In this document: piece after piece, positions 31,877-43,599 of the stretch
How positions within the stretch are numbered: position 1 is the stretch's first letter
Layout: every line of letters starts with the position of its first letter
Assembly: GCA_022605425.2 (NCBI GenBank)
Contig: JAKIMF020000005.1
Location: 186,001-250,000, forward strand
Reading direction: 5' to 3'
DNA length: 64,000 bases
From: Hamiltosporidium tvaerminnensis
Taxonomy: Eukaryota; Microsporidia; Dubosqiidae
Position numbers and translations under genes: made by a program
Notes under the pieces: model-generated
What the model saw: the letters and a program-made list of their open reading frames with translations, nothing else
Told to the model about the DNA's origin: nothing
The model's database searches: none

Positions 31877-31916
31877 GGGGTTCTATTGGACATGGGGGGT
31901 TCATTGGCCCGTGACA
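31877..31916 (-). repeat. Right terminal inverted repeat
   Basis: Ends ...GGGTTCATTGGCCCGTGACA, the inverted partner of 29820-29861. Confidence 0.9.
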
Positions 31917-32379
31917 TTATATACCAAAATACACTATAAATTTAAAGAATAAAATTTAAAAATTTACAAACTTTAAAATAATAATCTGTATTTATTAAAT
32001 ATAGATTAAAGATTGCAATGAATTCGTTTTTTTCATTGGAATTTAGACATTCTTTATTAATTTATATTCTAAAAAAGTGTTTTTGATAATCTTCATAGCA
32101 AACTTCTATCATAGTGTAGTTTTCATTCATTCTTTATTTCTTTTTACTTTTCATAGTCGAAGAAGAAGTCTTTTAAAAATTCTAATTATTTCACTTTTTC
32201 ATCAAATTCGAGTTTGGAAACTTTTATAGCGAAATTAAATCTAAAAGAATATTTTTTAAGTTTTTAGAAGCGTTTTGACAAATTTATATTAAAAAGGCAA
32301 TAAAAAATCTTTTTTTCTATTCTAAATGACTTTAATTTAGAATTTATAAATAAAAAAATAAAAAAATCGTTACAAATAA
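31917..32379. other. AT-rich intergenic, no gene seen
   Basis: About 460 bases between the transposon and LRR gene 2. Confidence 0.4.
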
Positions 32380-33729
32380 ATGTTCTGTGCATCAATGAAA
32401 GACAAACGTTTTTTAAAACTTTCAAAGTATAGTACTTGTTTATCATTTATTTTATGCTCGATGACGTTTTGCTTTCCAATAGGAAGAAAAATAATATTCT
32501 ATCAATTAGATAATGCAAGTGATGGACATGAACATTTAAATCCTACCGTTATTACTAACTTTAGAATCGAATCCCATTTAATAAAATTAAAGCCTAGTGA
32601 ACTTTATTATGAGAATAATTTTGAAAGACGCTGTATTTTTAATTATTTAAAGGATTCTATTGAGATAACAATACCTAATATTGAAACCTCCCCTTGCAAT
32701 TTCAAAGAGAATAAAGAATCCGAAATTGAAACAATCCCACCCAATATATGTAATATAGACGCTTCTGCAATCAATTTTTTGGAAGGTTTTTTATCTAGTT
32801 ACCATTTACTACAGGAAAATATAACCATAAAATATTTTATTAAGTTATTATATTTGTTCGAAGCTAGAAATATTAGATTCGATCAGAAATTTGTTAAAAT
32901 AATTGAAATACTTGTGTTTTCTCTTTTGAAGACTGGAAAATCTGATGCCGATAATTTTCAAGAAGAAATGGTCAATGGGTTTCGAATAGATTTGTTATCA
33001 GAAGAATGTTCATTTTTTGTTTTTAAAATACTATTTGAATTTTTATTTCCTGGTTTAAAAATTAAAGATATTGATCGGTTTTCTAGTTCAACATATGTGC
33101 ATATCCCGTCATTAATTCGTGAAAAATTAAAAAATAAGAATTTTAACAAATTGTCGTTAAAAAACTTTACACTGCCAAGTGGTTTTGATATAAAAAAAGG
33201 CACTGAAGTACAAAAAAACATGATTTCGCTTATTTTTTATATTTTAAATTTCAAGATGATAGAAATTTGGCTTTCATCTATAGAACAAATTCCAGTCTTG
33301 GATTTCATTTTATCTCTGTCCGTTGGTTTTTGTGAGGCGGTAATTTTGGAAATAACAGAAATCAATAGTTCATTTATCGATTTTTTAAACGAATGTTCAT
33401 TTTTTAAAAATGTTAAAAAAATTTTGATATTTGGCGGTAGTATAATCAATGATTTTAATTTAAATTCTGATCATTTGCCAAATTTAGAAACTTTAAGTTT
33501 ATTTATGAAAGATATTATGCAGAATGATATCATCGAATCTGATAAATTTACGAAACCATTGAAAATGGCCACAGAAGCAGAAATTAAAGATTCAAAAATT
33601 TCCCCCGAAGAGACACCTATAGACAATAAAAAAGAGAAACACTCAGCTGAATCAGACAAATATTCGGCGTTTACTTTATCAAACCCTTCCAACACCACAA
33701 AAATTGATATATATAGCCTGTATTTATGA
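32380..33729 (+). CDS. LRR family gene 2, 5' part
   Basis: 449 residues from an ATG. A basic N-terminus is followed by a hydrophobic stretch (about residues 18-36), a signal peptide or anchor. Then come a charged region, a helical segment like that of LRR gene 1 (IKLLYLFEARNIRFDQKFVK, then EECSFFVFKILFEFLF), and leucine-rich repeats from about residue 250. The final ~60 residues are acidic and polar. The frame stops at TGA while the +1 frame (33704-34753) continues the repeats; the two overlap by 26 bases around CAAAAATTGA. It is homologous to 13325-15632 on the opposite strand. Confidence 0.65.
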   Translation: MFCASMKDKRFLKLSKYSTCLSFILCSMTFCFPIGRKIIFYQLDNASDGHEHLNPTVITNFRIESHLIKLKPSELYYENNFERRCIFNYLKDSIEITIPNIETSPCNFKENKESEIETIPPNICNIDASAINFLEGFLSSYHLLQENITIKYFIKLLYLFEARNIRFDQKFVKIIEILVFSLLKTGKSDADNFQEEMVNGFRIDLLSEECSFFVFKILFEFLFPGLKIKDIDRFSSSTYVHIPSLIREKLKNKNFNKLSLKNFTLPSGFDIKKGTEVQKNMISLIFYILNFKMIEIWLSSIEQIPVLDFILSLSVGFCEAVILEITEINSSFIDFLNECSFFKNVKKILIFGGSIINDFNLNSDHLPNLETLSLFMKDIMQNDIIESDKFTKPLKMATEAEIKDSKISPEETPIDNKKEKHSAESDKYSAFTLSNPSNTTKIDIYSLYL

Positions 33730-34753
33730 TCATTTTGTTTATAACATATTTTGCTTACTTTATAATAATAAGTTTGTAGATATTCTTCGTTTGGAAATCG
33801 AAAATTTAAAAATTGAAACTTTTGATTCTCTGAAAACATTTGGAAATGTTAAAATAAATGTGATGTGTGTTTCTGATTCTCATATAACTACCTCTCTTTT
33901 AAAAAATATTTTACAATTAAATTTTCTTGAAATACTAGCATTTAACAATACAATCATATGTTTCGAAAAAAAGAACTTGGTAATTGATAGCAACACATCG
34001 ATTTCGGTTTTTCATTTTATGGGTAATAAAGTTTTGCTTCCAAAAAACTTTTTAACTTTGATTAATGTCATGAAAAATATTGAAACTTTTAAAATCGAAA
34101 TCTGTGATTTACAGTTTTTACCTATTTTTACTAACATTACCGATGTTCCGAAAAAAGTTCTAAAATCACTTATTATTATTGTTGCATCAGAATTTTCAAC
34201 TATGTATTTATATTTTATTCGGTCTTTTTTGGTTTTAGAATCATTGATTTTAAAAAGTAAGGTTTTAAGCAAGATTCGTTATGATTTTTCAGAATTTGTT
34301 TCTAATGATCTTAAACACATGGAAATTCATAATTTGACTTTCAATGAAAAAGATCGTTTTATTTTTACGCGATTTGTGAAAATGTGGTACTTAAAAATTT
34401 CTAACTGCTCATTTAAAGGAATAAACTTTAATGAAATGTTTAGTCCATATAAGGAATATAAATTCACCTGTATAGCTTTAACTGGCATAGATATTTTGAT
34501 AGAAGATGTTATATTTTTAAAAAATCTCAGTCATTTAACAGAATTAAATTTTAATAATTGTCCTTTTATTGAACGATCTTATCTCAGTTTGACAAAAAAA
34601 AATTTTTCGGGATTAAAATTGCTTGTATGTAATATATTTTTTGAAGATTCTAGGGCTTTTGTTGATTATTCTAAAGATCTAACCATGTTTTTGTCCACTG
34701 AATTTTCAGGGGATGTTTTGCATGTTCAGAATGTTTTTAATCATTTTTCTTAG
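33704..34753 (+). pseudogene. LRR family gene 2, 3' part (+1 frame)
   Basis: 349 residues opening with TTG and lying in the +1 frame relative to 32380-33729. It consists of about ten irregular leucine-rich repeats. The C-terminal third (NFNEMFSPYKEYKF, then ILIEDVIFLKNLSHLTELNF) aligns with the same region of LRR gene 1 (SFSQLFCSNKEYKIERLSF, then SALKFISKLSQLQFLRL). It is best read as the second half of one gene of about 790 residues that is broken, or bridged by a frameshift, near 33700-33725. Confidence 0.65.
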
Positions 34754-37700
34754 TGATGATAGAAATATTTGATATATTCTGAGCGTAAATTCTGTAATGG
34801 GGTAGCTAAAATTAGAATTGGTTCTTATTTTAATTCGGTACAAAGAAAATATTGAATATTAAAAATAATTATTAAACGTTTTTTATTTTATTATCTTAAT
34901 TAGAACATGATTTTGGTTTCTAAAGTTTTAAGATTTATTTTTTTAAAATCAATCTTTGAATAAAATGAAATATATTTTCTGATATTTAGAATATTTTACA
35001 TTTCAAAACTTCTAAAATTAGAAACCAACAAATTTAAGAATTTCCGAATATTCAATTATCCATATCGAATAAAATAAAATTAGTCTTTTAGAGATATTAT
35101 TGGATTTACGATTTTTCTCTTCATTATAATCAAAATCCCAAATTTTTATTATTAATATATGTAGATAAATAAAATAGGTTTTAGAATTAAACAATTTGTA
35201 AAATGAACAGGATAAATTTAGGCTATTCTTTGAATTCTGAAAATTAAAATTTTCACCATATATGAATTAAATCAGAATGAAAAAAATTTCTGTTTAGTTG
35301 TCATAATATCAACTAAAAAAGTACAGAATTAACAATATAAAACATAATGTTTATAGCACTCATATCTGTAATCAATTTTTTTTGGAATCTAAACTATATT
35401 TATTTGCAAAAAAAGATAATTTTTAAACAAATTATAATCAATTAATATTTTTAAACATAAAATCGTGCTTATTTTGACTTCTATATGCCTTTTTTCGTAT
35501 TATACGACACAAAATATTTTTTGTCATTATTTTGAGTATTTAAGGTATGGTTTTTAACATATTTTATTCTAAGATCTTAAAATATTATCAGAATTTTTGT
35601 TTTCATGTTTATTGAGTAAAATTTTGCAAAACTAGGCACTTCGGTAGAATCATAATGACAATAATCCCGGGAATAATGAATGCCTTTTAAATTCCCTTTT
35701 AAAAAATCTAAGGTCGGATAAGTGTTTTGCAGCCTTTTCTTAATCATAATAAATGCAAGAGATGAATCTGCACATTTTTATTTCTGCTTTATTATTCAAA
35801 GTTAGACACAATATTAAATTTTCCAAATGACAAATAGTTAAATTCTTGAATATCATTAAATATAGAATCAGTTTGGCTTTTAATTAAAAATATAAATTGA
35901 CTTGTGATCGAAAATTAGCAAATGATTAGATAAAAATTCAAAATAATACCATTTAAGAAAAAATATGACCATAAATTATATTTCGAAATATAATATTAAC
36001 AAACTTAAACGTATATAAGATCAATATTTGGCGTAAACCTTTAGACTAAAGAAGCAGAACTTTAGTAACTCACTAAAAAATTCATAGATATTTAATTCTT
36101 AAGTATTGATATAAAAACTGTAAACGAAAAAATCTAGTTTAAAAAACCATGCAAACGTGATGGTATTAAAAAGGGTATAAAAATTGCATGCCGGGCAAAA
36201 TAATTTACGCTTCCCCTGATCCAATAACTAACACACACTCTCTGATAACGATAATAAATCTAAATACTGTTCGCTATGTACCTTTATATCATTCCTGTTT
36301 AAGAAATCCGCAGATGGAAGTTGATTTGCAACCAAACTCATCAAATTTACAAAAAATAATCGCTAAATATTTAACCATAAAAAAACCAGCAATATTACAG
36401 AGGTGTATATTATAAAACCAGGAATCAGATTTTCAAATACGAATCAAATTATTCGTAAGAAAACATAGTTTATAAAGAGTCGTCTTCAATCTAATGTTTT
36501 ATGGGATACTATAATAAATTATTTAAACGTACTGGATTTTTTAATTTTTTAAAGGCCGGATTAAAAATATGTTTGAAGATCTATCAAATTAAAAAAAAAT
36601 ATAGTTTCAATAATAAATCTCTTCATACCACACAGAATTTAATTTTTAGTTTGCATTGCTTTTTATAAACACCTAACAAAAAAACGGCATAAAATAAATG
36701 AAATCGTGAGGAGGTAATTTGAAAAATATGGTTTTATCCTTTCGGCTCTGAAACAAGTAATAGTATAAAGATATTGACTCTCATGTTCCGAATGATCGAT
36801 ATCTACACCTAATTCTATAAGAATGTAAAATAAATTTTAAATCGTATTATTACTTCTTATTTATATGCTATGAAAAGAATAACAAAAAAATAAGCTTGAA
36901 TATGCTTGGAAACAAAACTCAAAAAAAATTATACGCCGAAGCTTATTAAAAATTTATTACAATGAGCAAATAAACAAAAAAGAATCATTTATTTAAAAAA
37001 AGTTTTAAAAATATTGAGAGATCCCAATTTAGAGAAAAAAATGTTTCTAATGCCAACAGTACGTACTAAAAAAGAATTACAAACGGAATCCCTAGTTATA
37101 ATTATTTCAAGATCTAAATTCTAACTTTTTTAAAATTTAAAAGAAATTGTATAATATAAACGTTTTGAGATTGTGTGAAAAACAGTTGATAATTATTATA
37201 TGTTTTAAACCAAGGTTTTATGATAAACAAGCCGTTCTTTATATGAATTACAATCAAATTGTGTTTCTTTATTCTATGAATTTTAAATATATTTAATAAG
37301 CTTCTAAATGGGAAGCTATTGTAATTTCAGCTAAATGATTTTTTTATTAAAAAACTTACGACTTTTCACAAATATCTTAAATATAAGACGAATAATCTCT
37401 AAAAGAAGTGTTAAACATCGATCTATTTTATATTATCAGCTTAATTTTAAATTTAAGAAAGTATTTCATATAGTTTCTTACAAAAAAGTCAACTTTATGT
37501 AAAATCTGTATATGTCAACGACCAAATATTTTTTTTACTTGGAACTAAGAAAATATGTATGTTGGTATATAATTACCTCCCGAAAAGAGGTTGTACCTAC
37601 ATCGAATATGGCACTTTATAATTCTTGATCACAGGCAAGAGTATTATACGGGTAAACCCCAACCATTTTTTTATAGAATTCCTCAGAGCTCTAATCATAC

Positions 37701-38023
37701 CGAATAGATTTTTTAAGTTATCGAATCAAGGAATCGGAAACTGAAATATTTGTGGCAACTTAAAATTAGAGAAAATCTTGAACAAAAAAATAGAAAGAGA
37801 AATTATGCAGAAGTATAGTTACACTTTCTTTTACTTGTGTTTGTGTGAATCTGTTTAGGAACAAGCCGGATGAGAAATCTTTATAATAAAAAAATATATG
37901 GTCATCATGTTCTAATACGACAAAAGAAATTTTATTTACAGTTTTATAGACCACTTGGTATCATAAGTAAAAAGCGAGTGGTCATTAAGGAAAAAATTAA
38001 ACCCTCTCAAAAGATTTCAATAC
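34754..38023. other. 3.3 kb with no convincing gene
   Basis: A/T-rich. The frame at 36188-36415 (75 residues, true ATG) has no recognised domain and no start-proximal C block. A small hairpin-prone CCTCCCGAAAAGAGG lies near 37578. No transposon family was recognised. Confidence 0.35.
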
Positions 38024-38170
38024 TTGATTGATACTGAGAAATTATCCATAAATTGTAAGTTAAATCAAGAAACTGCTATCTTCCTAGATAATTCGATAGT
38101 TGATTGACACTGAGAATTTATCAGAAAATTGTAAGTTGAATCAAGAAACTGCTATCTTTCTAAGAAATTA
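38024..38170. repeat. 76-bp tandem duplication
   Basis: Two head-to-tail copies start at 38024 (TTGATTGATACTGAGAA) and 38100 (TTGATTGACACTGAGAA). Both contain ATTGTAAGTT.AATCAAGAAACTGCTATCTT. Confidence 0.75.
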
Positions 38171-39729
38171 AAAGTAAATAATATTTAGAATAATTACAGA
38201 TATGATTGAAAGCATATGTGTAGCTTTTTAATTGCAAAATTTAAACCACAATTAAGTGACATAAGCACCAAATAATAAATTGGTTTATTACTATTGTGAT
38301 AATGTTATTGAATTACTGACTATGTAATTTTTGATCTGATTTAACTTATTTGTCCGAGTTGGATGAGGCCGACATACACTTTTTTTTAAAATAAACGAAA
38401 TATACCTTGTGTTCGTGTTTAGAAAAACTTCTACATAGGTTTATACGAACCCAAAAGAACTCATTTTAATAACGAATCGAGAAGGAAAGTTAATTTTGCA
38501 GTTTTTATATTTCTGGAAAGCAATAGAGAAATACCGACCAAAAGAGCAGGAATTATAAGATAAAAATATAATACATCTTTCTGGTTTGTTTTGAGATTAG
38601 GATCGAACTTATATCAAATGAATTTAAAAATAAATCACATTAAAACTTATTATTAAGTGTAAAATTACATTCAATGTTATATTAATTTAGAAATATTGAG
38701 ACAGTATGAATTTGAAACGCTTCAATATTTCTTAAGAAAAGAAATCTACCAGCTAATACAAAGTAATGTTATGGTTAATCCGGGATATAGATCTATTTGG
38801 GATTTAACCAAAGAATGTAACAAGATTGTAAAAATGCTCGAAAGAGATAAAGAATTTAAGAGAAAGTGTAAAAATACCCGAACATGACTATACCAGGCGT
38901 CTAAAGGTAAGTACCTTAAACACCATATCAACCCCTCTAAAATATATATATTAGAATTAGTAAAATAAACCGATAGTTCCTCCGTTTCAAGACATTCTTA
39001 TAAATTTGACTAAATGAGATAAAATTCTATACTTAATCAATCGTGAAAATCTTAAACAATATAACTGTTATATTTGTCTTTTGATAAGATGTAAAACGAA
39101 ATAATCAATCATATAATTAATAAATTACTTTAGTATTTACTTTGAATGATACAAAAGATATAAGCAACGAACTGCTACCATTATAAAACGCATCAGATAT
39201 TTGAATGTTTGATGACACAAGCTTTTTATACAATATGAAGTAATAATCTTAGGTACATGTGGTACCACTAAGAATAAAAGCCCATATTTAGTAGCAGATA
39301 CTCAAAAACACCATAAAAATCATTTTTTAATCGATAAACATAATTAGAATAAGAACTTAATACCTAAAAAAGCCACATTTCATTTCGAAATATAATACAA
39401 AAAACAGAAATGCAAAATAGCTTTCTATTCATTAATCATACACTTCAATAAAAATAAATATTTACCAACCCAACACCAAAAGTAATCAATACTACCTGTA
39501 TTAAATCAAAAATCCAATAACCATATTTCAGTTCAAAATGTACAAATAAAATCAAATAAAAATCAAACAGAAAATATATGAAATATAAAAACTTTTAAAA
39601 TAACTGGAAATTGAAAATTTTAAAGAGAAATTAGTAAAAGAAAAAAAATATTTTTTTTTCAAACCATTTAATTGTAATTCTTCCTAGAATTGAATTTAAA
39701 AAATTCAAAATAATTTATTTTTAATTCCA
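38171..39729. other. AT-rich intergenic, no convincing gene
   Basis: The 63-residue frame at 38696-38887 starts with TTG and is helical and charged; it may be a relic but has no recognised family. Nothing else was seen. Confidence 0.35.
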
Positions 39730-40705
39730 AATAAATTTATATAAATTAATATTTAAAACAAAATTACAGTAAAACAAAACCCATCACGAATAAAATTTAA
39801 AATAACTTTATTTAAAAGTATCACATCTTTTTAAAATAGTGGCAAGTGTTATATTTGTTTTTATGACATTAACGCAGTTCTAGGTTTAACATAAATGACT
39901 GCTACCCCAACACTCCATCGGTAACCCCTGCGATACCTACGTCCCAAAACCTTTCATCTACCAGGTGTATAGAACCTAATTAATAGGCGAGGCAGTTGCC
40001 CGGAGTTCGTTAATGTCCGTTGCATGGAGTGTGATCGAAGGCCGAAGCCCCCCCTGGGCTCCCCCAAGACTATGCAGCATTCCCACTTACTCTACACTTT
40101 CTGAACCCAATAAACTTCTAGCTAAGATATATTTCAGAGACTTACATGGGGTCCACCTAGACAGTGCAATGTCATACCAACAGGTATAACCTGCTACTTA
40201 GCTTTCCTGGCTTTTAATGGGTTTTATTTTTATATCTCCCAGGCGCTAAGTCTTCTAACCCGAGTGAGCAAGGCTAGGTTTCCATGCTTTTACATGGCGA
40301 TTACCTACATGTTCAGCTGCGGTCTGCAATCTGGTTACATAAAAAACTACAAATAAATTTGTAGAAAAAGTTTCTCCGTTTCTTAGACCTCTCCTCCTCA
40401 TAACAACTCTCATTGAACAACCGAAGATGTAGTGTGGTTTTATTCCCACCAAAAATCCAAACAATGACCTCACACCAGTTTCACACACTCATTGCCAAGC
40501 AGAAAGTTTTTTATGTGGTTATCCTCCCTCCACATAATAAAATTTAAAATAAAATTTAAATTTAAATAAATTAATATTTAAAACAAACTTACAGTAAAAC
40601 AACACCCACCTAACAAAAAAGAAATAAATTTATATAAATTAATATTTAATACAAACTTACAGTAAAACAACACCCACCTAACAAAAAAGAAATAAATTTA
40701 AATTT
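39730..40705. repeat. Minisatellite (68-bp unit) interrupted by the ~730-bp element
   Basis: The unit contains TTAATATTTAA.ACAAA.TTACAGTAAAACAA.ACCCA. Copies are centred near 39765 (left of the inserted element) and at 40588 and 40656 (right, period 68 bp). The element at 39806-40536 splits the array, which shows that the array is older than the insertion. Confidence 0.7.
39806..40536 (-). mobile_element. ~730-bp interspersed element, copy 5, with 16-bp target-site duplication
   Basis: Full-length copy on the minus strand, close to 5670-6390. The same 16-mer, ATAAAATTTAAAATAA, stands at 39790-39805 (directly next to the element's 3' end) and at 40537-40552 (next to the 5' end). A long duplication with a simple insertion points to target-primed reverse transcription. 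No RT or convincing ORF lies inside, so it behaves as a non-autonomous, SINE-like element of unusual length. The hairpin region reads GGGGGC-TTCG-GCCTTC: two G-U pairs replace the A-U pairs of copy 2 and the stem is preserved. Confidence 0.8.
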
Positions 40706-40868
40706 ATACAAAATAAAACATTGGTTCTTAAATAAAAAAATTACAAAAATATCTAAAAGACCAGTTTTTAAAATCCAAAACAAAAAAAGATTTAAACAAA
40801 TTTTAAAAGAGAAACCATCAAAAAAATAAAAACTCATTTATTTTAAAAACCCGTACCACAAATTTTAA

Positions 40869-42035
40869 TCACTGAATTCTTTCTTCAAGTTTTTTCAAAA
40901 TCAAATCCATATTTTCTTCATCTTCAGACACAAGAGTAGCAGGCTTCAAACCAAGGCGTCGTCTACAGAATTTTATAAATCCATTGACATCTTTTGTATC
41001 TTGCGAAGAGCCAAGTGGATGTTCATACATACCAGTAAGCATCCTTGCAATCGATCTTGATCCGTTCAATAAATGCTTATATTTTGGAAGAGCATCCTTT
41101 TGCTTAGAAGTGAGTTTAGAATCCACTTTCAAATCACCAAGAATATCTGCAACACTCAGTAAAGTGATATACACTATTCTTGAATATATAAAACACTCCA
41201 TTGCATCCAATTTTATTACTCCCATTCCGCCAATAAATTTTTTAACATGATCATCTGTAATCGATACATCATCTCCTCCCAATTTAACTCCTGCCTCTGC
41301 CAATTTTTTTACTTCTTGAACAATTTCGTCTGGAATTTTTTTCCCAATTTTTTCTTTGAAATCACCTTTGCGACATTTCTGCAAAAATGGAAACAAATTG
41401 TCTTTTAAAAAAGTAAAAATTTCTTTGTGCTCGTCTTTAGTCAATATTTTTTTGATATCGACATCCTTCTCCTTTGTTACTTTATCATCAAAATAGTGAA
41501 TATCCTTTTTACCGACTTCTTTCTTTCCTTCAAGTAGTTCTGAATCTGTTATGGCATTTCCATCTGCATTTACCATACTTTTACGAAATTTTAAATATTT
41601 TTCATTTCCTTTAAAATTCAAAGTGTAATATCTTTTGAAATCACCACGTGGACTGTGTTCTGGATAGCCATCAAATAACATTCGATCTCCTTCTTGTGCA
41701 TATTGAACAAATTTATGCACTTTTCCTTCGTCTTCTTTTTCGTAATACGAATTTTTTTGAACAAATCGATAAACTTTCTCAAAAAGTGCAGAATCTGCGT
41801 ATTTTACACGCCAGGTATAAAAGTAGTCTGCATAGCAATACTCATCGATGTCTACGAATGCAAAATAATATTTTGCTGCACAGAAGGCTATTGCAAGTAA
41901 AGCGACAAAAATGCCCACTAGCTTAAAGATAAGACCTGCTCTGGAACGAGTTGGTTTTATTTCTGTTGGTTTGTAATCTGTTGGTGTGGGTGGCTGTTGT
42001 GTTTGAAGTGGAGGACTTTGAATCTGTTCTTTCAT
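40869..42035 (-). CDS. Single-pass membrane protein, unknown function
   Basis: 388 residues from an ATG with CCCC eight bases upstream. A Pro/Thr/Gln-rich N-terminal tail (1-30) precedes one strong transmembrane helix at about 35-57 (GLIFKLVGIFVALLAIAFCA). The rest is a long, soluble, Lys/Asp-rich, largely helical domain. With Arg/Lys before the helix and no signal cleavage site, a type II topology is likely (C-terminal domain lumenal or outside). The Cys are few. Codon use is less A/T-extreme than in the LRR genes, as for the conserved genes beside it, so it is probably a conserved microsporidian protein. I do not recognise a family. Confidence 0.65.
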   Translation of the reverse strand: MKEQIQSPPLQTQQPPTPTDYKPTEIKPTRSRAGLIFKLVGIFVALLAIAFCAAKYYFAFVDIDEYCYADYFYTWRVKYADSALFEKVYRFVQKNSYYEKEDEGKVHKFVQYAQEGDRMLFDGYPEHSPRGDFKRYYTLNFKGNEKYLKFRKSMVNADGNAITDSELLEGKKEVGKKDIHYFDDKVTKEKDVDIKKILTKDEHKEIFTFLKDNLFPFLQKCRKGDFKEKIGKKIPDEIVQEVKKLAEAGVKLGGDDVSITDDHVKKFIGGMGVIKLDAMECFIYSRIVYITLLSVADILGDLKVDSKLTSKQKDALPKYKHLLNGSRSIARMLTGMYEHPLGSSQDTKDVNGFIKFCRRRLGLKPATLVSEDEENMDLILKKLEERIQ

Positions 42036-42171
42036 ATATTTAGGGGTAATTTTTTTATAATTTATAAACGGAATATTAAATTTTGATCGTAAAAAGAAAG
42101 AAGAAATTTTCTTTTTTAAATAAATTTAAATGAAGAATTACAGTTTAAAAATCTCAAAAATAAATATTTGA
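42036..42171. other. Upstream region of the membrane-protein gene
   Basis: The C-rich block at 42043-42046 is the only signal seen. Confidence 0.4.
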
Positions 42172-42345
42172 ATTTTCTAGAAAAAATATGGATTTTAAAT
42201 GAAAATAAATATTAAAATTGAACTTAGAAATCTAGATTTTGAAATTTCTAGAAAAAATATGGATTTTAAATCAAAATAAATATTAAAATTAAAACTAGAA
42301 AATCATGTTTGAAATTTCTAGAAAAAACATGGATTTTAATTTATT
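42172..42345. repeat. Tandem repeat, 70-71-bp unit, about 2.4 copies
   Basis: TTTCTAGAAAAAA.ATGGATTTTAA recurs with CTAG at 42177, 42248 and 42318, giving periods of 71 and 70 bp. Confidence 0.8.
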
Positions 42346-42745
42346 TCAATGATTCATTATTATTGATAATAAAAATTCAAATTAAAAAAATTCTAAGAAA
42401 TCTTGAATTCCATTTAAAAATATAGATGGTATTAAGCTAATATCATCGAGAAAATGAATTTGAGAAATTATTTTGTTATTTAAACTATTTCTAATTAATT
42501 TCAATCAAATGATTAAAGAAAGGATTAAAGAAAAGATTGAATAAAGGATTGAATAAAATATTAAAGAAGAGTGGTAAAAATATTTTTTAAGTATTTAAAA
42601 AGGAAATTGTTGAATAAAACAAATAAAACTTTTTTTTTAAATATATTTATTCCTACGGTTAAACAACAGTTGGAATTATTTACTTTAAAATATTATTTTT
42701 AGTCACTAAGTAATCATAGTAAAGAGACTAACAATAAACATAAAA

Positions 42746-42858
42746 GAAGAGTCTGATTTAGGAGAAGAGTCGGTTTTAGAAAAAGAGTCGGATTTAGAAA
42801 AAGATTGGATTTAGAAAAAGAGTCGGATTTAGAAAAAGAGTTGGATTTAGAAAAAGTG
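42746..42858 (+). repeat. 18-bp tandem repeat, about 6 units, coding-like
   Basis: The unit is GAAAAAGAGTCGGATTTA. On the plus strand it would read (K/E)-E-S-D-L-E, but a shortened fourth unit (GAAAAAGATTGGATTTA) shifts the frame to a stop. It is either a relic of a protein repeat or a non-coding microsatellite-like array. Confidence 0.7.
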
Positions 42859-43599
42859 GTTTAAATTATGAAAAAAATAATAAAAAAAGATACAAATAAT
42901 TGATAAAAATCAGTCACTAAAAGTACATTTAAATTTAATTACAAAAAAATCATAAATTTTTATATTAAAATAATTTTATCTGTAAATATTTTTTTATCTT
43001 TAAAAATATATTTTTTTAATTTATTTAATTTATCAAAAAAAAATATATTATTGAGTATTTTAAAATATGAAAATATTTAATATATTTCAAGATAACCATT
43101 TTTCTTATTATTGTATGTGATTTGAATTTTTATTTTTATTTAGAATATTTAAATCTAATCATTTAAGATATTTCAAATAATAACTTTGATTTTATTTTAA
43201 ATGACTGTATAATTAATGACTGATTTATAAATAAAACAACGAATTTTGTTAGCTTTTATTGAATTTATAATTTATGGTTGAGTTTTAAACTAAGCGGTGA
43301 TTTTCTGATAAAATTTTAAATCGTTTGAAAATAAATCATTTGAATATTTAATCATTTGAAAACACAAAAAAAAATATTTAAATTTTTTACTAAATAGTAG
43401 CAAAAATATTTTTAAAATATAAATAATAACATATGTCTGGTTAGAGTTACATTATCTACAAATGAAGTATTTTTTATTCACTAAAAATTACTTTCAGTTT
43501 TTAAATTTTTTTATATTTCTGAATTAAAAAAGTCAAAAATTATCTGTTTTTTAAAAATACTTTCGAATTAACAACTCTATACAGAAATATTGAGACAAT
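42859..43599. other. AT-rich intergenic, no gene seen
   Basis: Long A/T runs; nothing recognised. Confidence 0.4.

Larger units (their letters stand above)
29820..31916 (+). mobile_element. Ginger-like DNA transposon with gypsy-type integrase (inactive copy)
   Basis: The element is 2,097 bp, bounded by inverted repeats of about 41 bp that begin TGTCACGGGCCAAT. Inside, on the plus strand, lie an N-terminal region, an H2C2 zinc-binding module and a DDE integrase core like that of Ty3/gypsy integrases. No reverse transcriptase, gag or LTR is present. TIRs starting TGT plus a lone gypsy-like integrase are the defining plan of Ginger elements. The coding region is broken by several frameshifts and stops. 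Target duplication is unclear: the flanks are TTAAA and TTATA, a one-base mismatch. Confidence 0.8.

Noticed and set aside
29820-31916. LTR retrotransposon
   Set aside because: The terminal sequences are inverted, not direct, and no gag, protease or RT is present.
36188-36415. 75-residue gene
   Set aside because: No domain, no start block, isolated in gene-free DNA.
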